64,000 nt of DNA from Vibrio sp. Isolate34 (GTDB lineage: Bacteria > Pseudomonadota > Gammaproteobacteria > Enterobacterales > Vibrionaceae), in assembly GCF_022397915.1 (NCBI RefSeq), contig NZ_JAKEUO010000005.1, forward strand, positions 197,980 through 261,979, given 5' to 3'. Positions 56,404 through 64,000 of this stretch are shown piece by piece (the first letter of the stretch is position 1; every line of letters starts with the position of its first letter). The position numbers and the translations under genes were made by a program. The notes under the pieces are model-generated. The model was not told the origin of the DNA. It ran no database searches and saw nothing but the letters and a program-made list of their open reading frames with translations.

Positions 56404-58397
56404 TGAAATCCAGTGGTTTGATTATGGGGGCGGTACTATTTTTCGCCGCCCTTATTCATTTATGGTTAGGCCAGTCTGAATTTGGCCCTATCGGTGAGTT
56501 ATTTCAGCAAGTCTCACAGATCAGCGACATTGTTACATTCAATAAAATGGTCGATGATTCATTCGAGTTAATGGCATTAATCTATGTCAACTTACCTCGT
56601 TTAGTGATGGCGATTTTGGTTGGTGGAACACTCGGCACTATCGGTAGTTTGTTCCAACAACTGACGCAGAACCGCATGATGTCTCCACTGACACTCGGTA
56701 CATCGTCAGGGGCGTGGCTTGGTCTGGTCATTCTAAATGTAGTTGCGCCGATGTTGGTCGCTCAATATTCCGTTTGGTTTGCGCTGATTGGAGCGCTGCT
56801 TGCAATGGGGCTCATCGTTTCTATTGTTGGCATCAAAAATATGAGTGGTTTACCGATTGTCTTGGCGGGCATGGCGGTGAATTTATTACTAGGGGCATTT
56901 GCGACTGCGATTATCTTGCTTAACGACCAGTATGCGCAGAACTTGTTCGTATGGGGAGCGGGCGATCTAGGGCAGAACGGTTGGGAACAAGTGCTTTGGC
57001 TGATGCCTAAGTTACTGCCAATCTTTGCTATTTTCCTGTTGGCTCCAAGGGTTTTGACTCTTCTTTCGATTGGTACAGAAGGGGCTGCGGCGCGTGGTCT
57101 TAACATCGGTACGACTTTTTTTGTACTCATGGCGATTGGCGTTTGGCTGGTTTCCGTGTCGATTACTTCGGTGGGTGTGATCAGCTTTATTGGTTTAATT
57201 GCGCCAAACATCGCGAAACATTTGGGCTTTTTAAAGGCGAAATCTGAACTCATCGCAAGCTGCGTGTTAGGTGCACTGTTGCTTTGTGTGACCGACAGCT
57301 TGGCGATTTTCTTAGCGCAATGGTCTTTGGATATGATTCCTACAGGAACGGCAACCGCGGTGATTGGTGCTCCAGCTTTGATCATTATTGCTCGCAAGCA
57401 AATGTCTGCTCAAGACCAGCTATTTTTCTCGATGCCTAAAGGTCCGAAGTCTATTTCATCTTTGGCTTACTTCTTGTTGGGCTCGATGATCCTTGGGTTG
57501 CTGGCGTTGAGTACATTGTCTCAGCCTTCTTCAGATATGGGCTACTTCGTTATCCCAGATGCATTTGAATGGTCTATTCGCTGGCCTAGAATGTTAACTG
57601 CAATATTCGCCGGTGGCGGTTTGGCTGTGGCGGGTGTGATTTTACAAAGGCTAGTTTACAACCCGCTTGCGAGCCCAGACATTCTTGGTGTGTCGGCGGG
57701 TGCGGTGCTAGCCTTGATTTTCAGTAGCCTGTTTATGGGATACTCGATTCACTCACTAAGCCCGTGGGTAGCGTTTTTGGGCAGTGCGATTGCACTCTGT
57801 TTGTTGCTGTTCCTTGGTAAGAAGCACCAGTTTGCTCCGTCTATCCTCATTCTCACAGGTATTTCGTTGACCGCAGTGTTAGAGGCCTTAGTGCAGTTTT
57901 CCTTAACACGAGTTGGTGAGGGGAAATATACGTTATTGGCTTGGTTGGCAGGCTCTACATATCGTGTTGAACCTGATGCGGCAACGATTATGGCTATCGT
58001 GATCACTGTTTGTATTGGGTTAGCTTTACTGTTGAGTCGTTGGGTGACGTTAATTGCGACTGGCCGTCAGTTCGCAAGTGCAAGAGGGCTGAACATCAAC
58101 ATCGCCTATGTGGCTCTGCTGTGTATTGTTGCGGTGTTATGTTCGATGGTGACAACCACCATGGGGCCGGTTGCTTTTGTTGGCTTATTAGCACCACATA
58201 TTGCGGCCATGGTTGGTGCTCGTTTGGTTCGTGAACAGATCATTCTATCGTTTTTGATCGGTGCGGCATTGATGTTATTTGCCGACTGGCTAGGGCAAGT
58301 GGTGGTGTTCCCAGCGCAGCTTACGGCAGGCACACTAGTTTCCATCATTGGTGGTAGTTACTTCATCTTCTTATTACTGAAATCTCGAAGAGCGTAA
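56403..58397 (+). CDS. fhuB: Iron-siderophore ABC transporter permease, fused FecCD dimer (FhuB type)
   Basis: A 664-residue inner-membrane protein formed by two FecCD-type permease halves joined end to end, about 18-20 helices. The first half contains LTLGTSSGAWLGLVILN and VSFIGLIAPNI-like motifs; the second repeats them (PDILGVSAGAVLAL, VGLLAPHIAAM). FhuB of hydroxamate importers has this fused form. It is translationally coupled to the binding protein gene. Confidence 0.92.
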   Translation: MKSSGLIMGAVLFFAALIHLWLGQSEFGPIGELFQQVSQISDIVTFNKMVDDSFELMALIYVNLPRLVMAILVGGTLGTIGSLFQQLTQNRMMSPLTLGTSSGAWLGLVILNVVAPMLVAQYSVWFALIGALLAMGLIVSIVGIKNMSGLPIVLAGMAVNLLLGAFATAIILLNDQYAQNLFVWGAGDLGQNGWEQVLWLMPKLLPIFAIFLLAPRVLTLLSIGTEGAAARGLNIGTTFFVLMAIGVWLVSVSITSVGVISFIGLIAPNIAKHLGFLKAKSELIASCVLGALLLCVTDSLAIFLAQWSLDMIPTGTATAVIGAPALIIIARKQMSAQDQLFFSMPKGPKSISSLAYFLLGSMILGLLALSTLSQPSSDMGYFVIPDAFEWSIRWPRMLTAIFAGGGLAVAGVILQRLVYNPLASPDILGVSAGAVLALIFSSLFMGYSIHSLSPWVAFLGSAIALCLLLFLGKKHQFAPSILILTGISLTAVLEALVQFSLTRVGEGKYTLLAWLAGSTYRVEPDAATIMAIVITVCIGLALLLSRWVTLIATGRQFASARGLNINIAYVALLCIVAVLCSMVTTTMGPVAFVGLLAPHIAAMVGARLVREQIILSFLIGAALMLFADWLGQVVVFPAQLTAGTLVSIIGGSYFIFLLLKSRRA

Positions 58398-58450
58398 GTG
58401 AACGGCTAGCAAGTTAAGCGCTAAGTTCTTTGCTCATCAAAACAAGCATG

Positions 58451-58487
58451 AAAGGCAGTGATTGGAATTATCCATCACTGCCTTTTT
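58451..58487 (+). terminator. Rho-independent terminator after fhuB
   Basis: AAAGGCAGTGAT (58451-58462) pairs with ATCACTGCCTTT (58474-58485), followed by a T-run. Confidence 0.9.
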
Positions 58488-58553
58488 TCTTGGGCTTTGT
58501 GTTTTCGAGACCAAGTGTTAGCCAACACAGATCTCGCTTCTAAAGCGTCAATT

Positions 58554-58594
58554 TTGCATATGTGACTAAGATGGCTACGCTAAAGGTCAGACCA
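58554..58594 (+). promoter_or_regulatory. FadR-like operator and promoter of the crotonase gene
   Basis: A possible promoter (TTGCAT, 16-base spacer, TACGCT at 58576-58581) is followed by the palindrome GGTC-A-GACC at 58585-58593. This matches the central part of FadR sites (GGTCCGACC) closely and sits where a repressor would block transcription start. The functional call is inference. Confidence 0.5.
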
Positions 58595-58611
58595 CTTAAT
58601 TGGATAGCCAA

Positions 58612-59424
58612 ATGCCTGAACTTGAACGCCTTACTTGCTCCATTGATGAGAACCAGATCGCGACGGTTGTACTGAATCGCCCTGACAAGCTGAATGCCAT
58701 TGATATGGCGATGTTTCAAGGGGTGAACAACATGGTCAGTCAGCTTAAAAAGAACACTGAAATTCGTGCGGTGATCGTAAAAGGCAGTGGTACAGACTTT
58801 TGTTCCGGGCTTGATGTGAAGTCTTTGTTGACCAGTAAATCTGGCGCGATGAAGCTTCTGTTCAAATGGTTACCGACATTACCAAACGCTGCGCAACGCT
58901 TTTCTTTAGGCTGGCGAGATATTCCATGCCCCGTGATTTTTGCGATTCACGGGCGTTGCTGGGGAGGTGGTCTTCAACTCGTCAGTGGTGGTGACTTTAG
59001 AATCGCCAGTCCGGACGCCAACTTTTCTATCTTAGAAGCTAAGTGGGGACTGATTCCTGACATGGGTGGCGCGATTGCCTTTCGAGAGCTGATGCGAAAA
59101 GATCACACCTTAGAAATGGCGATGACCGCTAAGGTGATCAATAGTGAGACTGCCAAAGAATATGGGCTTGTCACAAAAATAGCCGAAGATCCGTACACTG
59201 AAGCTTATGCCTTGGCACTGGAGTGTGCGAACCGATCGCCAGATGTGGTTGCTGCCAACAAGAAACTCTATAACAAAACTTGGTGGTCTAGCCCCGGCAT
59301 CGCCTTGTTTTATGAGACTTGGTATCAGATTAAAGTTGCTCTAGGTAAGAACCGAGCGATCGCTGCTCAGCGTGAAATCCACAGTGACAAACCACGCGCT
59401 TATGTGGCTAGGAAGTTTAAATAG
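58612..59424 (+). CDS. Enoyl-CoA hydratase/isomerase (crotonase) family protein
   Basis: A 270-residue crotonase. Motifs: VVLNRPDKLNAIDMAMF, the oxyanion-hole regions (SGLDVKSL and the GGGLQLVSGGDFRIAS), and Glu in ILEAKWGLIPDMGG. Usually hydrates trans-2-enoyl-CoA in beta-oxidation; related isomerases and dehalogenases share the fold. ATG 58612 is used; the frame also opens at TTG 58600. It sits before a FadL porin gene and after a FadR-like site. Confidence 0.88.
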   Translation: MPELERLTCSIDENQIATVVLNRPDKLNAIDMAMFQGVNNMVSQLKKNTEIRAVIVKGSGTDFCSGLDVKSLLTSKSGAMKLLFKWLPTLPNAAQRFSLGWRDIPCPVIFAIHGRCWGGGLQLVSGGDFRIASPDANFSILEAKWGLIPDMGGAIAFRELMRKDHTLEMAMTAKVINSETAKEYGLVTKIAEDPYTEAYALALECANRSPDVVAANKKLYNKTWWSSPGIALFYETWYQIKVALGKNRAIAAQREIHSDKPRAYVARKFK

Positions 59425-59505
59425 TGTTTGTACAGGAATAATCGATATTCCCTTTGTTTATCGGGCTTTGCGGTAACCTTAGCGCAATTTAATGTCTAAG
59501 GCTGA

Positions 59506-60696
59506 ATGAGCACTCTGATGAACAAAACTTTTACCTACTCTCTAGCTGCCACCGCAATATTTACAAGTTTGAACGCTTTCGCAAGTGGTCTGTTTTTACA
59601 AGAGGCCGTTGTTGCCAACGCTGGTACTACTGGCGCTGGTGACGGTGTTTACACTCGATCTGCTGCGGCGATGTGGACTAACCCTGCCACTATGTCTCAT
59701 ATGGGCGAAAGCAAGACTACCATTAATACCATGGCGTTTGATCTTGAAATGAAATATCAAGATAACGGGGATAAGCAGGATGGTAAAGGCCATTCAGTAC
59801 TGCCTTCATTTGGTGCTTTCCATGCTCATCAAGTGACTGACAAATTACACCTTGGTATTGCATTAGGGGTAGTAGGCGGTTCAAGCTTGGATTACGGCAG
59901 TGAGTGGGCAGGTCGCCTTTTGCTTGAAGAAATCACGCTGACTGCGATGCAAGTGAATCCTGCCTTGAGTTACCAAATTAACGACCAATGGTCGGTAGGT
60001 GCTGGTGTTCAGTTGAGCTGGGCTGCATTCGAGCAATCGACTTCTAGGTTTACAGCTAAACAAGACACTGACTGGGCTTATGGCTATAACTTCGGTGTAA
60101 TGTACACGCCAACAGACAAACTTAAGTTGGGTGCCAGCTATCGCTCGAAACTAGAGCATGAGTTTAACAATGAGTTGAGTGGAAGTGTGTTTAACTCACT
60201 GTCGACAGACCTCGCGCTGCCTGAGATCGTTGATTTAAGCGCAAGCTATGCATTGAACTCTCAACTTGACTTACTTGCTAGCGTTCAGTTCCACCGCTGG
60301 AGTGAGTGGGATGCAACGGTTCTTGATTTCGGAATTCCTGCAGATTCTCTAAATGGAGTTTCAATTCCAAGAAATTGGGACGACGTGTGGAAGTTTGCAG
60401 TCGGTGCGGACTACCAATTGAACTCTGATTGGCGTTTAAAAGCTGGCTTCTCTTACGAAACTTCCCCACAAGACGATCCTTCAATGCAGTGGGTGGACCT
60501 TCCTGTAGGCGAGCAGTATCGCTACTCAGTGGGTGCATCTACCTACTGGGACGACATCTTAATTGACGTTTTCTATGAATACGCAGACTTAGGAACAGTT
60601 GAGATGGATCGTTATGGTCGATTCGGTCAGGTTAACCTGTTAAACGGCTCGTTCGATGGTCGTATTCACTTTATTGGTGTTAGCGCGACCTTCTAA
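59506..60696 (+). CDS. fadL: FadL/OmpP1/TodX-family outer-membrane transporter
   Basis: A 396-residue outer-membrane porin for long-chain fatty acids or other hydrophobic compounds. Signal peptide ending near NAFASG; mature start GLFLQEAVVANAGTTGAGDG and SAAAMWTNPATMS are the N-terminal hatch motif of the family. Ends in a barrel strand (HFIGVSATF). AAGG supports ATG 59506. An inverted repeat (GGAATA-N5-TATTCC, 59435-59451) precedes it. The next gene overlaps its stop by one base. Confidence 0.9.
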   Translation: MSTLMNKTFTYSLAATAIFTSLNAFASGLFLQEAVVANAGTTGAGDGVYTRSAAAMWTNPATMSHMGESKTTINTMAFDLEMKYQDNGDKQDGKGHSVLPSFGAFHAHQVTDKLHLGIALGVVGGSSLDYGSEWAGRLLLEEITLTAMQVNPALSYQINDQWSVGAGVQLSWAAFEQSTSRFTAKQDTDWAYGYNFGVMYTPTDKLKLGASYRSKLEHEFNNELSGSVFNSLSTDLALPEIVDLSASYALNSQLDLLASVQFHRWSEWDATVLDFGIPADSLNGVSIPRNWDDVWKFAVGADYQLNSDWRLKAGFSYETSPQDDPSMQWVDLPVGEQYRYSVGASTYWDDILIDVFYEYADLGTVEMDRYGRFGQVNLLNGSFDGRIHFIGVSATF

Positions 60697-61385
60697 TGAC
60701 ATTACGTAATCTATTAATTATTACTTCGCTAATACTAGGCTCAACGGGTGTTTTGGCTGAAGATAAGCACCCAGATGATCCGACTAAGATCGTAACCAAA
60801 GCGGGCGTTGCTTATAACGAAGAGCTTAAGTTTTCGGGCTCTATTGGGCTTGATGAAGCACGAATGATCAATGCTCGCGTTAATGCCGACGGCGCAGAGT
60901 GGCGAGTTGGCGGTTCATGGCTATTGCCTATGGGTATCGTGAACTTCAACTTTAGCCGTTCTGAATACGATAACGATGCGTATAAGAATAACTACAGTAT
61001 AGGTACGTTTATACCTCTGAGTTATTTCGACATTGAGCCGTTCGGTTGGCAAATCTTCCCTATGGCTGGCTACAGTTATAATGATGGCAAAGTGGCAGTG
61101 TTCGATGATGATAACGTTGGCTCTGACTATGTATTGATGCCGAATTCTACACATGGTGGCTATATCGGAGCGTTTGGCTTAAAAACGATAACCGATGAAT
61201 GGTCTATCATGGGCTTCGGTGGTGGTTCAATGGGCTCTGATGATTATTCAGGGTACTGGACTGGCGTTGGTGCGAGCTACAAGTTGAGTGATGCTCAATC
61301 ATTCAACTTTTTCACTATTTTTGCTGAGGATGATTTCGGCGAAAATAACAGTGTTGGCGCATCTTATACCTATGAGTTCAACTAA
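60696..61385 (+). CDS. Small outer-membrane barrel protein coupled to fadL
   Basis: A 229-residue exported protein with a signal peptide (ending GVLAEDK). Alternating strands (GSWLLPMGIVNFNFSRSEYD, WSIMGFGGGSMGSDDYSGYWTGVGASYKL) and a closing FN suggest an eight-stranded barrel. Starts within the fadL stop (TAATG), so it is co-translated. No known family was recognised. A helper of FadL-type uptake is possible but unproven. Confidence 0.72.
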   Translation: MTLRNLLIITSLILGSTGVLAEDKHPDDPTKIVTKAGVAYNEELKFSGSIGLDEARMINARVNADGAEWRVGGSWLLPMGIVNFNFSRSEYDNDAYKNNYSIGTFIPLSYFDIEPFGWQIFPMAGYSYNDGKVAVFDDDNVGSDYVLMPNSTHGGYIGAFGLKTITDEWSIMGFGGGSMGSDDYSGYWTGVGASYKLSDAQSFNFFTIFAEDDFGENNSVGASYTYEFN

Positions 61386-61414
61386 GCTTCAATCCGCTCC
61401 CCATAAATAAAAAA

Positions 61415-61455
61415 GCTGAGTGTAGGTCGCCTGTTTAGGTGGACTTACACTCAGC
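61415..61455 (+). terminator. Hairpin after the barrel gene
   Basis: GCTGAGTGTAGGTC (61415-61428) pairs with GACTTACACTCAGC (61442-61455), with one G-U pair. There is no strong T-run, so termination may be partial. Confidence 0.6.
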
Positions 61456-61659
61456 GCTTGTTGTGTTTCTGCTGCATCATTCCCATCTCGAGATATCCCT
61501 ATTTTCTGCTAAGGCATCTACTGAATCTCGCTAAACATTAGTTGGTTAATGGATGAAGCTTTTAATATTGAGACTTATTCGCATTTATTGATCTAAGCGA
61601 AAGAACCGATTAGATTGTGTCGTTAGTATTAGGAACAACATGATTTTTTTGAGGTATTT

Positions 61660-62295
61660 ATGAGTACAGTCGTAGTATGGGGAGCAGGTAGCGGTTTGGG
61701 TGCAGCAATGGTCGAGCACTTTCATCAACAAGGTTTTGAAGTGATTGCGATTGCTAGAAATCCAGAGAAGAACCCGCGCTTGGCAATTCTTGGCGTAACT
61801 TCATTTAGCTGCGATGCAACCGACAAGCAACAAGTGGAAAAAACGGTTGCTGAGCTACCGAAATCGGCATTGGTTGTTTCAAGCATGGGCAGTTTTAGAG
61901 CGGATGTTCCGGTTGACTACATTGGTCATCGACATGTGATTGATGCGTTGGAAACGAACGAAATCAAACGCTTTGTGTTGGTGACGTCTTTAGGTTGTGG
62001 TGATTCATGGCAGTACCTATCAGAGCGCTCTAGAAAAGGGTTCGGCGCTGCCGTTCGTGAAAAATCATTGGCGGAAGCTTGGTTAACCTCTAGCTCGTTG
62101 GATTACACGATTCTTCGCCCAGGTGGTTTACTCGATGGCGAGGTGACTGGTAACGGTGAGCTTTCCCAACAAGTGGAAGTGCATGGTGTGATTTACCGAC
62201 AAGAAGTAGCACGCCTTATCGAAACTCTATTGGCGAACGAAGCGAGTATCGGCCAAGTGTACCAATGTATCGACCCTACGGTTAAATACGGCTAA
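61660..62295 (+). CDS. NAD(P)-binding Rossmann-fold protein, atypical SDR
   Basis: A 211-residue protein with VWGAGSGLGAAMVEHFHQQGFEVIAIARNP at the N-terminus (glycine-rich dinucleotide site), DATDKQQVEK and LVTSLGCGDSW in the sheet, and DYTILRPGG near the end, as in NAD(P)H-binding atypical short-chain dehydrogenases. The classical YxxxK pair is not seen. GAGG before the ATG supports the start. Substrate unknown. Confidence 0.82.
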   Translation: MSTVVVWGAGSGLGAAMVEHFHQQGFEVIAIARNPEKNPRLAILGVTSFSCDATDKQQVEKTVAELPKSALVVSSMGSFRADVPVDYIGHRHVIDALETNEIKRFVLVTSLGCGDSWQYLSERSRKGFGAAVREKSLAEAWLTSSSLDYTILRPGGLLDGEVTGNGELSQQVEVHGVIYRQEVARLIETLLANEASIGQVYQCIDPTVKYG

Positions 62296-62344
62296 CTCTT
62301 TTAAAGCGTTAGTCTGAGGTATATCTACCGAACCATAAACTTCT

Positions 62345-62378
62345 AAAGCCGTTTAGCCTGACTGAACGGCTTTTTGTT
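62345..62378 (+). terminator. Rho-independent terminator after the Rossmann gene
   Basis: AAAGCCGTT (62345-62353) pairs with AACGGCTTT (62365-62373), followed by TTGTTT. Confidence 0.8.
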
Positions 62379-62453
62379 TGCTTCCTATATTTTCTCTATC
62401 TCCTCGCTTTTGAATCCATTTATAGCCTGTTTCTTATGTGAGAGTGCCGCTCT

Positions 62454-62469
62454 CTTAATCTAGATTAAG
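62454..62469. promoter_or_regulatory. Perfect palindrome upstream of the OYE gene (CTTAATCTAGATTAAG)
   Basis: A 16-base exact palindrome, 88 bases before the start. It follows the inverted repeat GAGAG-N5-CTCTC (62440-62454). A TetR-type or LysR-type operator is plausible; its regulator is not identified in the window. Confidence 0.45.
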
Positions 62470-62556
62470 TTTTGCTTGTCATATTCTCTGTAGTATCCGC
62501 GTCAATCAGCCCCGTTAGATGGGCACTTGCGTAACACGATTGAGTGAGGAATAGAT

Positions 62557-63669
62557 TTGAGTACTTTGTTTACAGAAACCCGCATTGGCACCATGACGCT
62601 TAAAAACCGCTTTATGAGAAGTGCGACGTGGGAAAATATGGCGACCGAAGATGGCCATATGACAGATAAACTTTACGCTATCTATGAAGAGTTGGCTCAA
62701 GGTGAGGTTGGCTTGATCGTGACGGGTTATGCGAACATCGTTGAAGAAGAAAAGCCGAATGCTGGCATGATGGGCATGTATAACGATTCGTTTATCGATG
62801 AATACAAAAAGCTGACTCAACTGGTTCATGACAACGACTCTAAAATCGTAATGCAATTGGCTTATGGCGGTACGAAAACCACGTATGACCTTGGCGAGCG
62901 AGTGATCTTTGCACCGAGTGAGGTTCCTGAAAAAGGGACTCAAACACTGGGTAAAGCGATGACCAAAGAGGAAATTGATTACATTGTCGATGCGTTTGCT
63001 AAAGCGTCACTGAGAGCACAACAGTCGGGTTTTGATGGTGTTGAGATTCATGCAGCACACACATACTTGATCAATCAGTTCTTAAGCCCTTACTACAACC
63101 AACGTGAAGATGAATACGGTGGTAGCTTAGAAAATCGCATGAGATTCTTGCTTGAGATCTACACGGCAACACGCAAGTTGGTGGGTGATGATTTCCCTAT
63201 CTTGGTTAAGCTGACCGCTTCTGAGTTTTTCGAGGGCGGTGTGACCTTTGATGAAACGCGTTTGGTGTGTAAAAAGCTCGAAGAAATTGGCGTTGATGGC
63301 ATTGTGGTTTCTGGCAACATTCACGGCAAAGCTGACACCATGATTGGCGAGTCACATGATGGGTTTACTATCCAAGCGGAAGGCTACTTCCATGAGTATG
63401 GCCATGCGATAAGCCAAGACGTTAATATTCCAGTTATCACGGTAGGCGGCTTAACTGATTTCGATGCCATTGAAGCTATCGCAAACAACACGGGTATTGA
63501 ATACTTCGCGCTTTCAAGACCGCTGCTTTCTGAACCACATTTGGTTAAGCGTTGGAAAGAAGGGGATAGAAGCCCTGTTGAGTGTGAGAGATGTTCTAAA
63601 TGTCGCACTAAGCGCGGTAACTTCTGTATAGTAAACAAAGACAGAAAAGTACAGCTTGCTCGTATGTAG
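62557..63669 (+). CDS. NADH:flavin oxidoreductase, Old Yellow Enzyme family
   Basis: A 370-residue FMN barrel. HAAHTYLINQFLSP, YNQREDEYGGSLENRMRF (family signature, shown in outline) and the early TLKNRFMRS are typical; the flavin-binding and substrate His residues are in HAAH. Toward the C-terminus a Cys set (C-x2-C-x2-C-x7-C) follows the barrel. The start is TTG, supported by GAGGA six bases upstream. Reduces activated C=C bonds or similar; physiological substrate unknown. Confidence 0.9.
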   Translation: MSTLFTETRIGTMTLKNRFMRSATWENMATEDGHMTDKLYAIYEELAQGEVGLIVTGYANIVEEEKPNAGMMGMYNDSFIDEYKKLTQLVHDNDSKIVMQLAYGGTKTTYDLGERVIFAPSEVPEKGTQTLGKAMTKEEIDYIVDAFAKASLRAQQSGFDGVEIHAAHTYLINQFLSPYYNQREDEYGGSLENRMRFLLEIYTATRKLVGDDFPILVKLTASEFFEGGVTFDETRLVCKKLEEIGVDGIVVSGNIHGKADTMIGESHDGFTIQAEGYFHEYGHAISQDVNIPVITVGGLTDFDAIEAIANNTGIEYFALSRPLLSEPHLVKRWKEGDRSPVECERCSKCRTKRGNFCIVNKDRKVQLARM

Positions 63670-63754
63670 TCGCTGAGTCTAAGTTTGAGCCTGTGTAATA
63701 TCGCAGGTTCATGTTTTTCTAGACTTTCATTAATCGATATTTGAAACGTTCTTA

Positions 63755-64000
63755 GGGCATGTTGATCTTTCGAGAGTGTTTTTTGAACAGCATGGTAAAG
63801 AGTTATAATTTGCTTCGCCAAAAGTAAAACCATAACCAATACCATGCCAAGAACAATGCTAACTGATATTCGCTGGAAACTGCTACTCCAAGTTATGAAA
63901 AGTACAGGTCGTATTTACGATAAAACTGAACATCGAATGACATTTGAAGGAATACTTTATCGAATGAGAACAGGTATTCCTTGGCGGGATCTACCCTCTG
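63755..64000 (+). mobile_element. IS5-family insertion sequence (left end, truncated by the window)
   Basis: The element seems to begin at about 63755 with GGGCATGTTGATCTTTCGAG, preceded by TTAG as expected for an IS5-type target site. It contains the start of a transposase gene and runs past the window edge. The right end is not visible, so the boundary is approximate. Confidence 0.7.
63844..64000 (+). CDS. IS5-family transposase (N-terminal part)
   Basis: The ATG at 63844 opens a frame that runs to the window end (52 codons seen). It reads TDIRWKLLLQVMKSTGRIYD, then HRMTFEGILYRMRTGIPWRDLP, the standard N-terminal domain of IS5/IS427-type transposases (RxGIPWRDLP motif). The DDE catalytic part would lie beyond the window. 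Confidence 0.85.
   Translation, partial: MPRTMLTDIRWKLLLQVMKSTGRIYDKTEHRMTFEGILYRMRTGIPWRDLPS

Noticed and set aside
56762..57397. Antisense ORF of 211 codons inside fhuB
   Set aside because: Long only because the opposite strand codes a hydrophobic permease; no domain or initiation signal.
1..64000. CRISPR arrays, tRNA or rRNA genes, prophage
   Set aside because: No repeat-spacer pattern, no cloverleaf or rRNA-like stretches, and no phage structural genes were seen by reading; a covariance-model scan was not possible.

Overview
The window looks like a piece of a Vibrio genome, most like the Splendidus-type marine vibrios, and probably the second chromosome. This is inferred from gene content and moderate GC: a PrtV-type M6 protease, a class I HMG-CoA reductase, a talB-tkt pair, an HD-GYP regulator joined to a BvgS-like kinase, and a hydroxamate-siderophore locus. 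No rRNA, tRNA or CRISPR array was seen. Almost all of it reads as ordinary chromosomal DNA. The one clear mobile element is the left end of an IS5-type insertion sequence running off the right edge.

Layout. 1-3.7 kb: the tail of a YjjG-like HAD phosphatase, a YddG-like exporter, a cation diffusion facilitator and a LysR regulator. 3.8-9.5 kb: a methyltransferase, a glycyl-radical enzyme with its radical-SAM activase (yjjI-yjjW), a LysR regulator and HMG-CoA reductase. 9.7-15.5 kb: two small Vibrio proteins, a YccS-like FUSC protein, helicase IV and a VOC protein. 15.8-21.9 kb: an HD-GYP response regulator overlapping a 1663-residue hybrid kinase. 22-24.3 kb: a divergent LysR/MFS pair. 24.5-30.8 kb: prtV with a small secreted companion, a decayed Lrp-type gene, a PAS chemoreceptor and an outer-membrane barrel. 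30.9-37.8 kb: tkt and talB, divergent from a SorC-type regulator with repeated GAACA-N2-TGTTC sites between them, then a GGDEF-EAL protein. 38.2-46.9 kb: a sulfurtransferase, a LruC-domain secreted protein plus lipoprotein, moeA-moeB, folE, and yaeQ with an unknown partner. 47-50.2 kb: a cold-shock gene, a PQQ-type sugar dehydrogenase and a Bcr/CflA-type MFS pump with a translationally coupled leader ORF. 50.3-58.4 kb: a Fur-type siderophore locus (fhuF-like, ATPase, AraC regulator, TonB receptor, binding protein, fused permease). 58.6-61.4 kb: a crotonase, a FadL porin and a small barrel, with a FadR-like operator. 61.7-64 kb: a Rossmann protein, an Old Yellow Enzyme homologue and the IS end.

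How the genes work together. The siderophore genes make a complete import chain: outer-membrane receptor, periplasmic carrier, inner-membrane permease, ATPase and reductive iron release. Crotonase and FadL suggest fatty-acid uptake and beta-oxidation under FadR. talB and tkt form the non-oxidative pentose-phosphate pair, probably controlled by the adjacent SorC regulator. The HD-GYP protein and hybrid kinase should form one signalling pair linked to c-di-GMP.

The most interesting observations are: a small secreted protein that resembles the N-terminal domain of the PrtV protease encoded next to it; a 31-codon leader ORF coupled by ATGA to an MFS pump; a miniature protein whose ends resemble flagellar rod/hook proteins; a perfect 11-3-11 palindrome overlapping the chemoreceptor promoter; and the SorC operator array.
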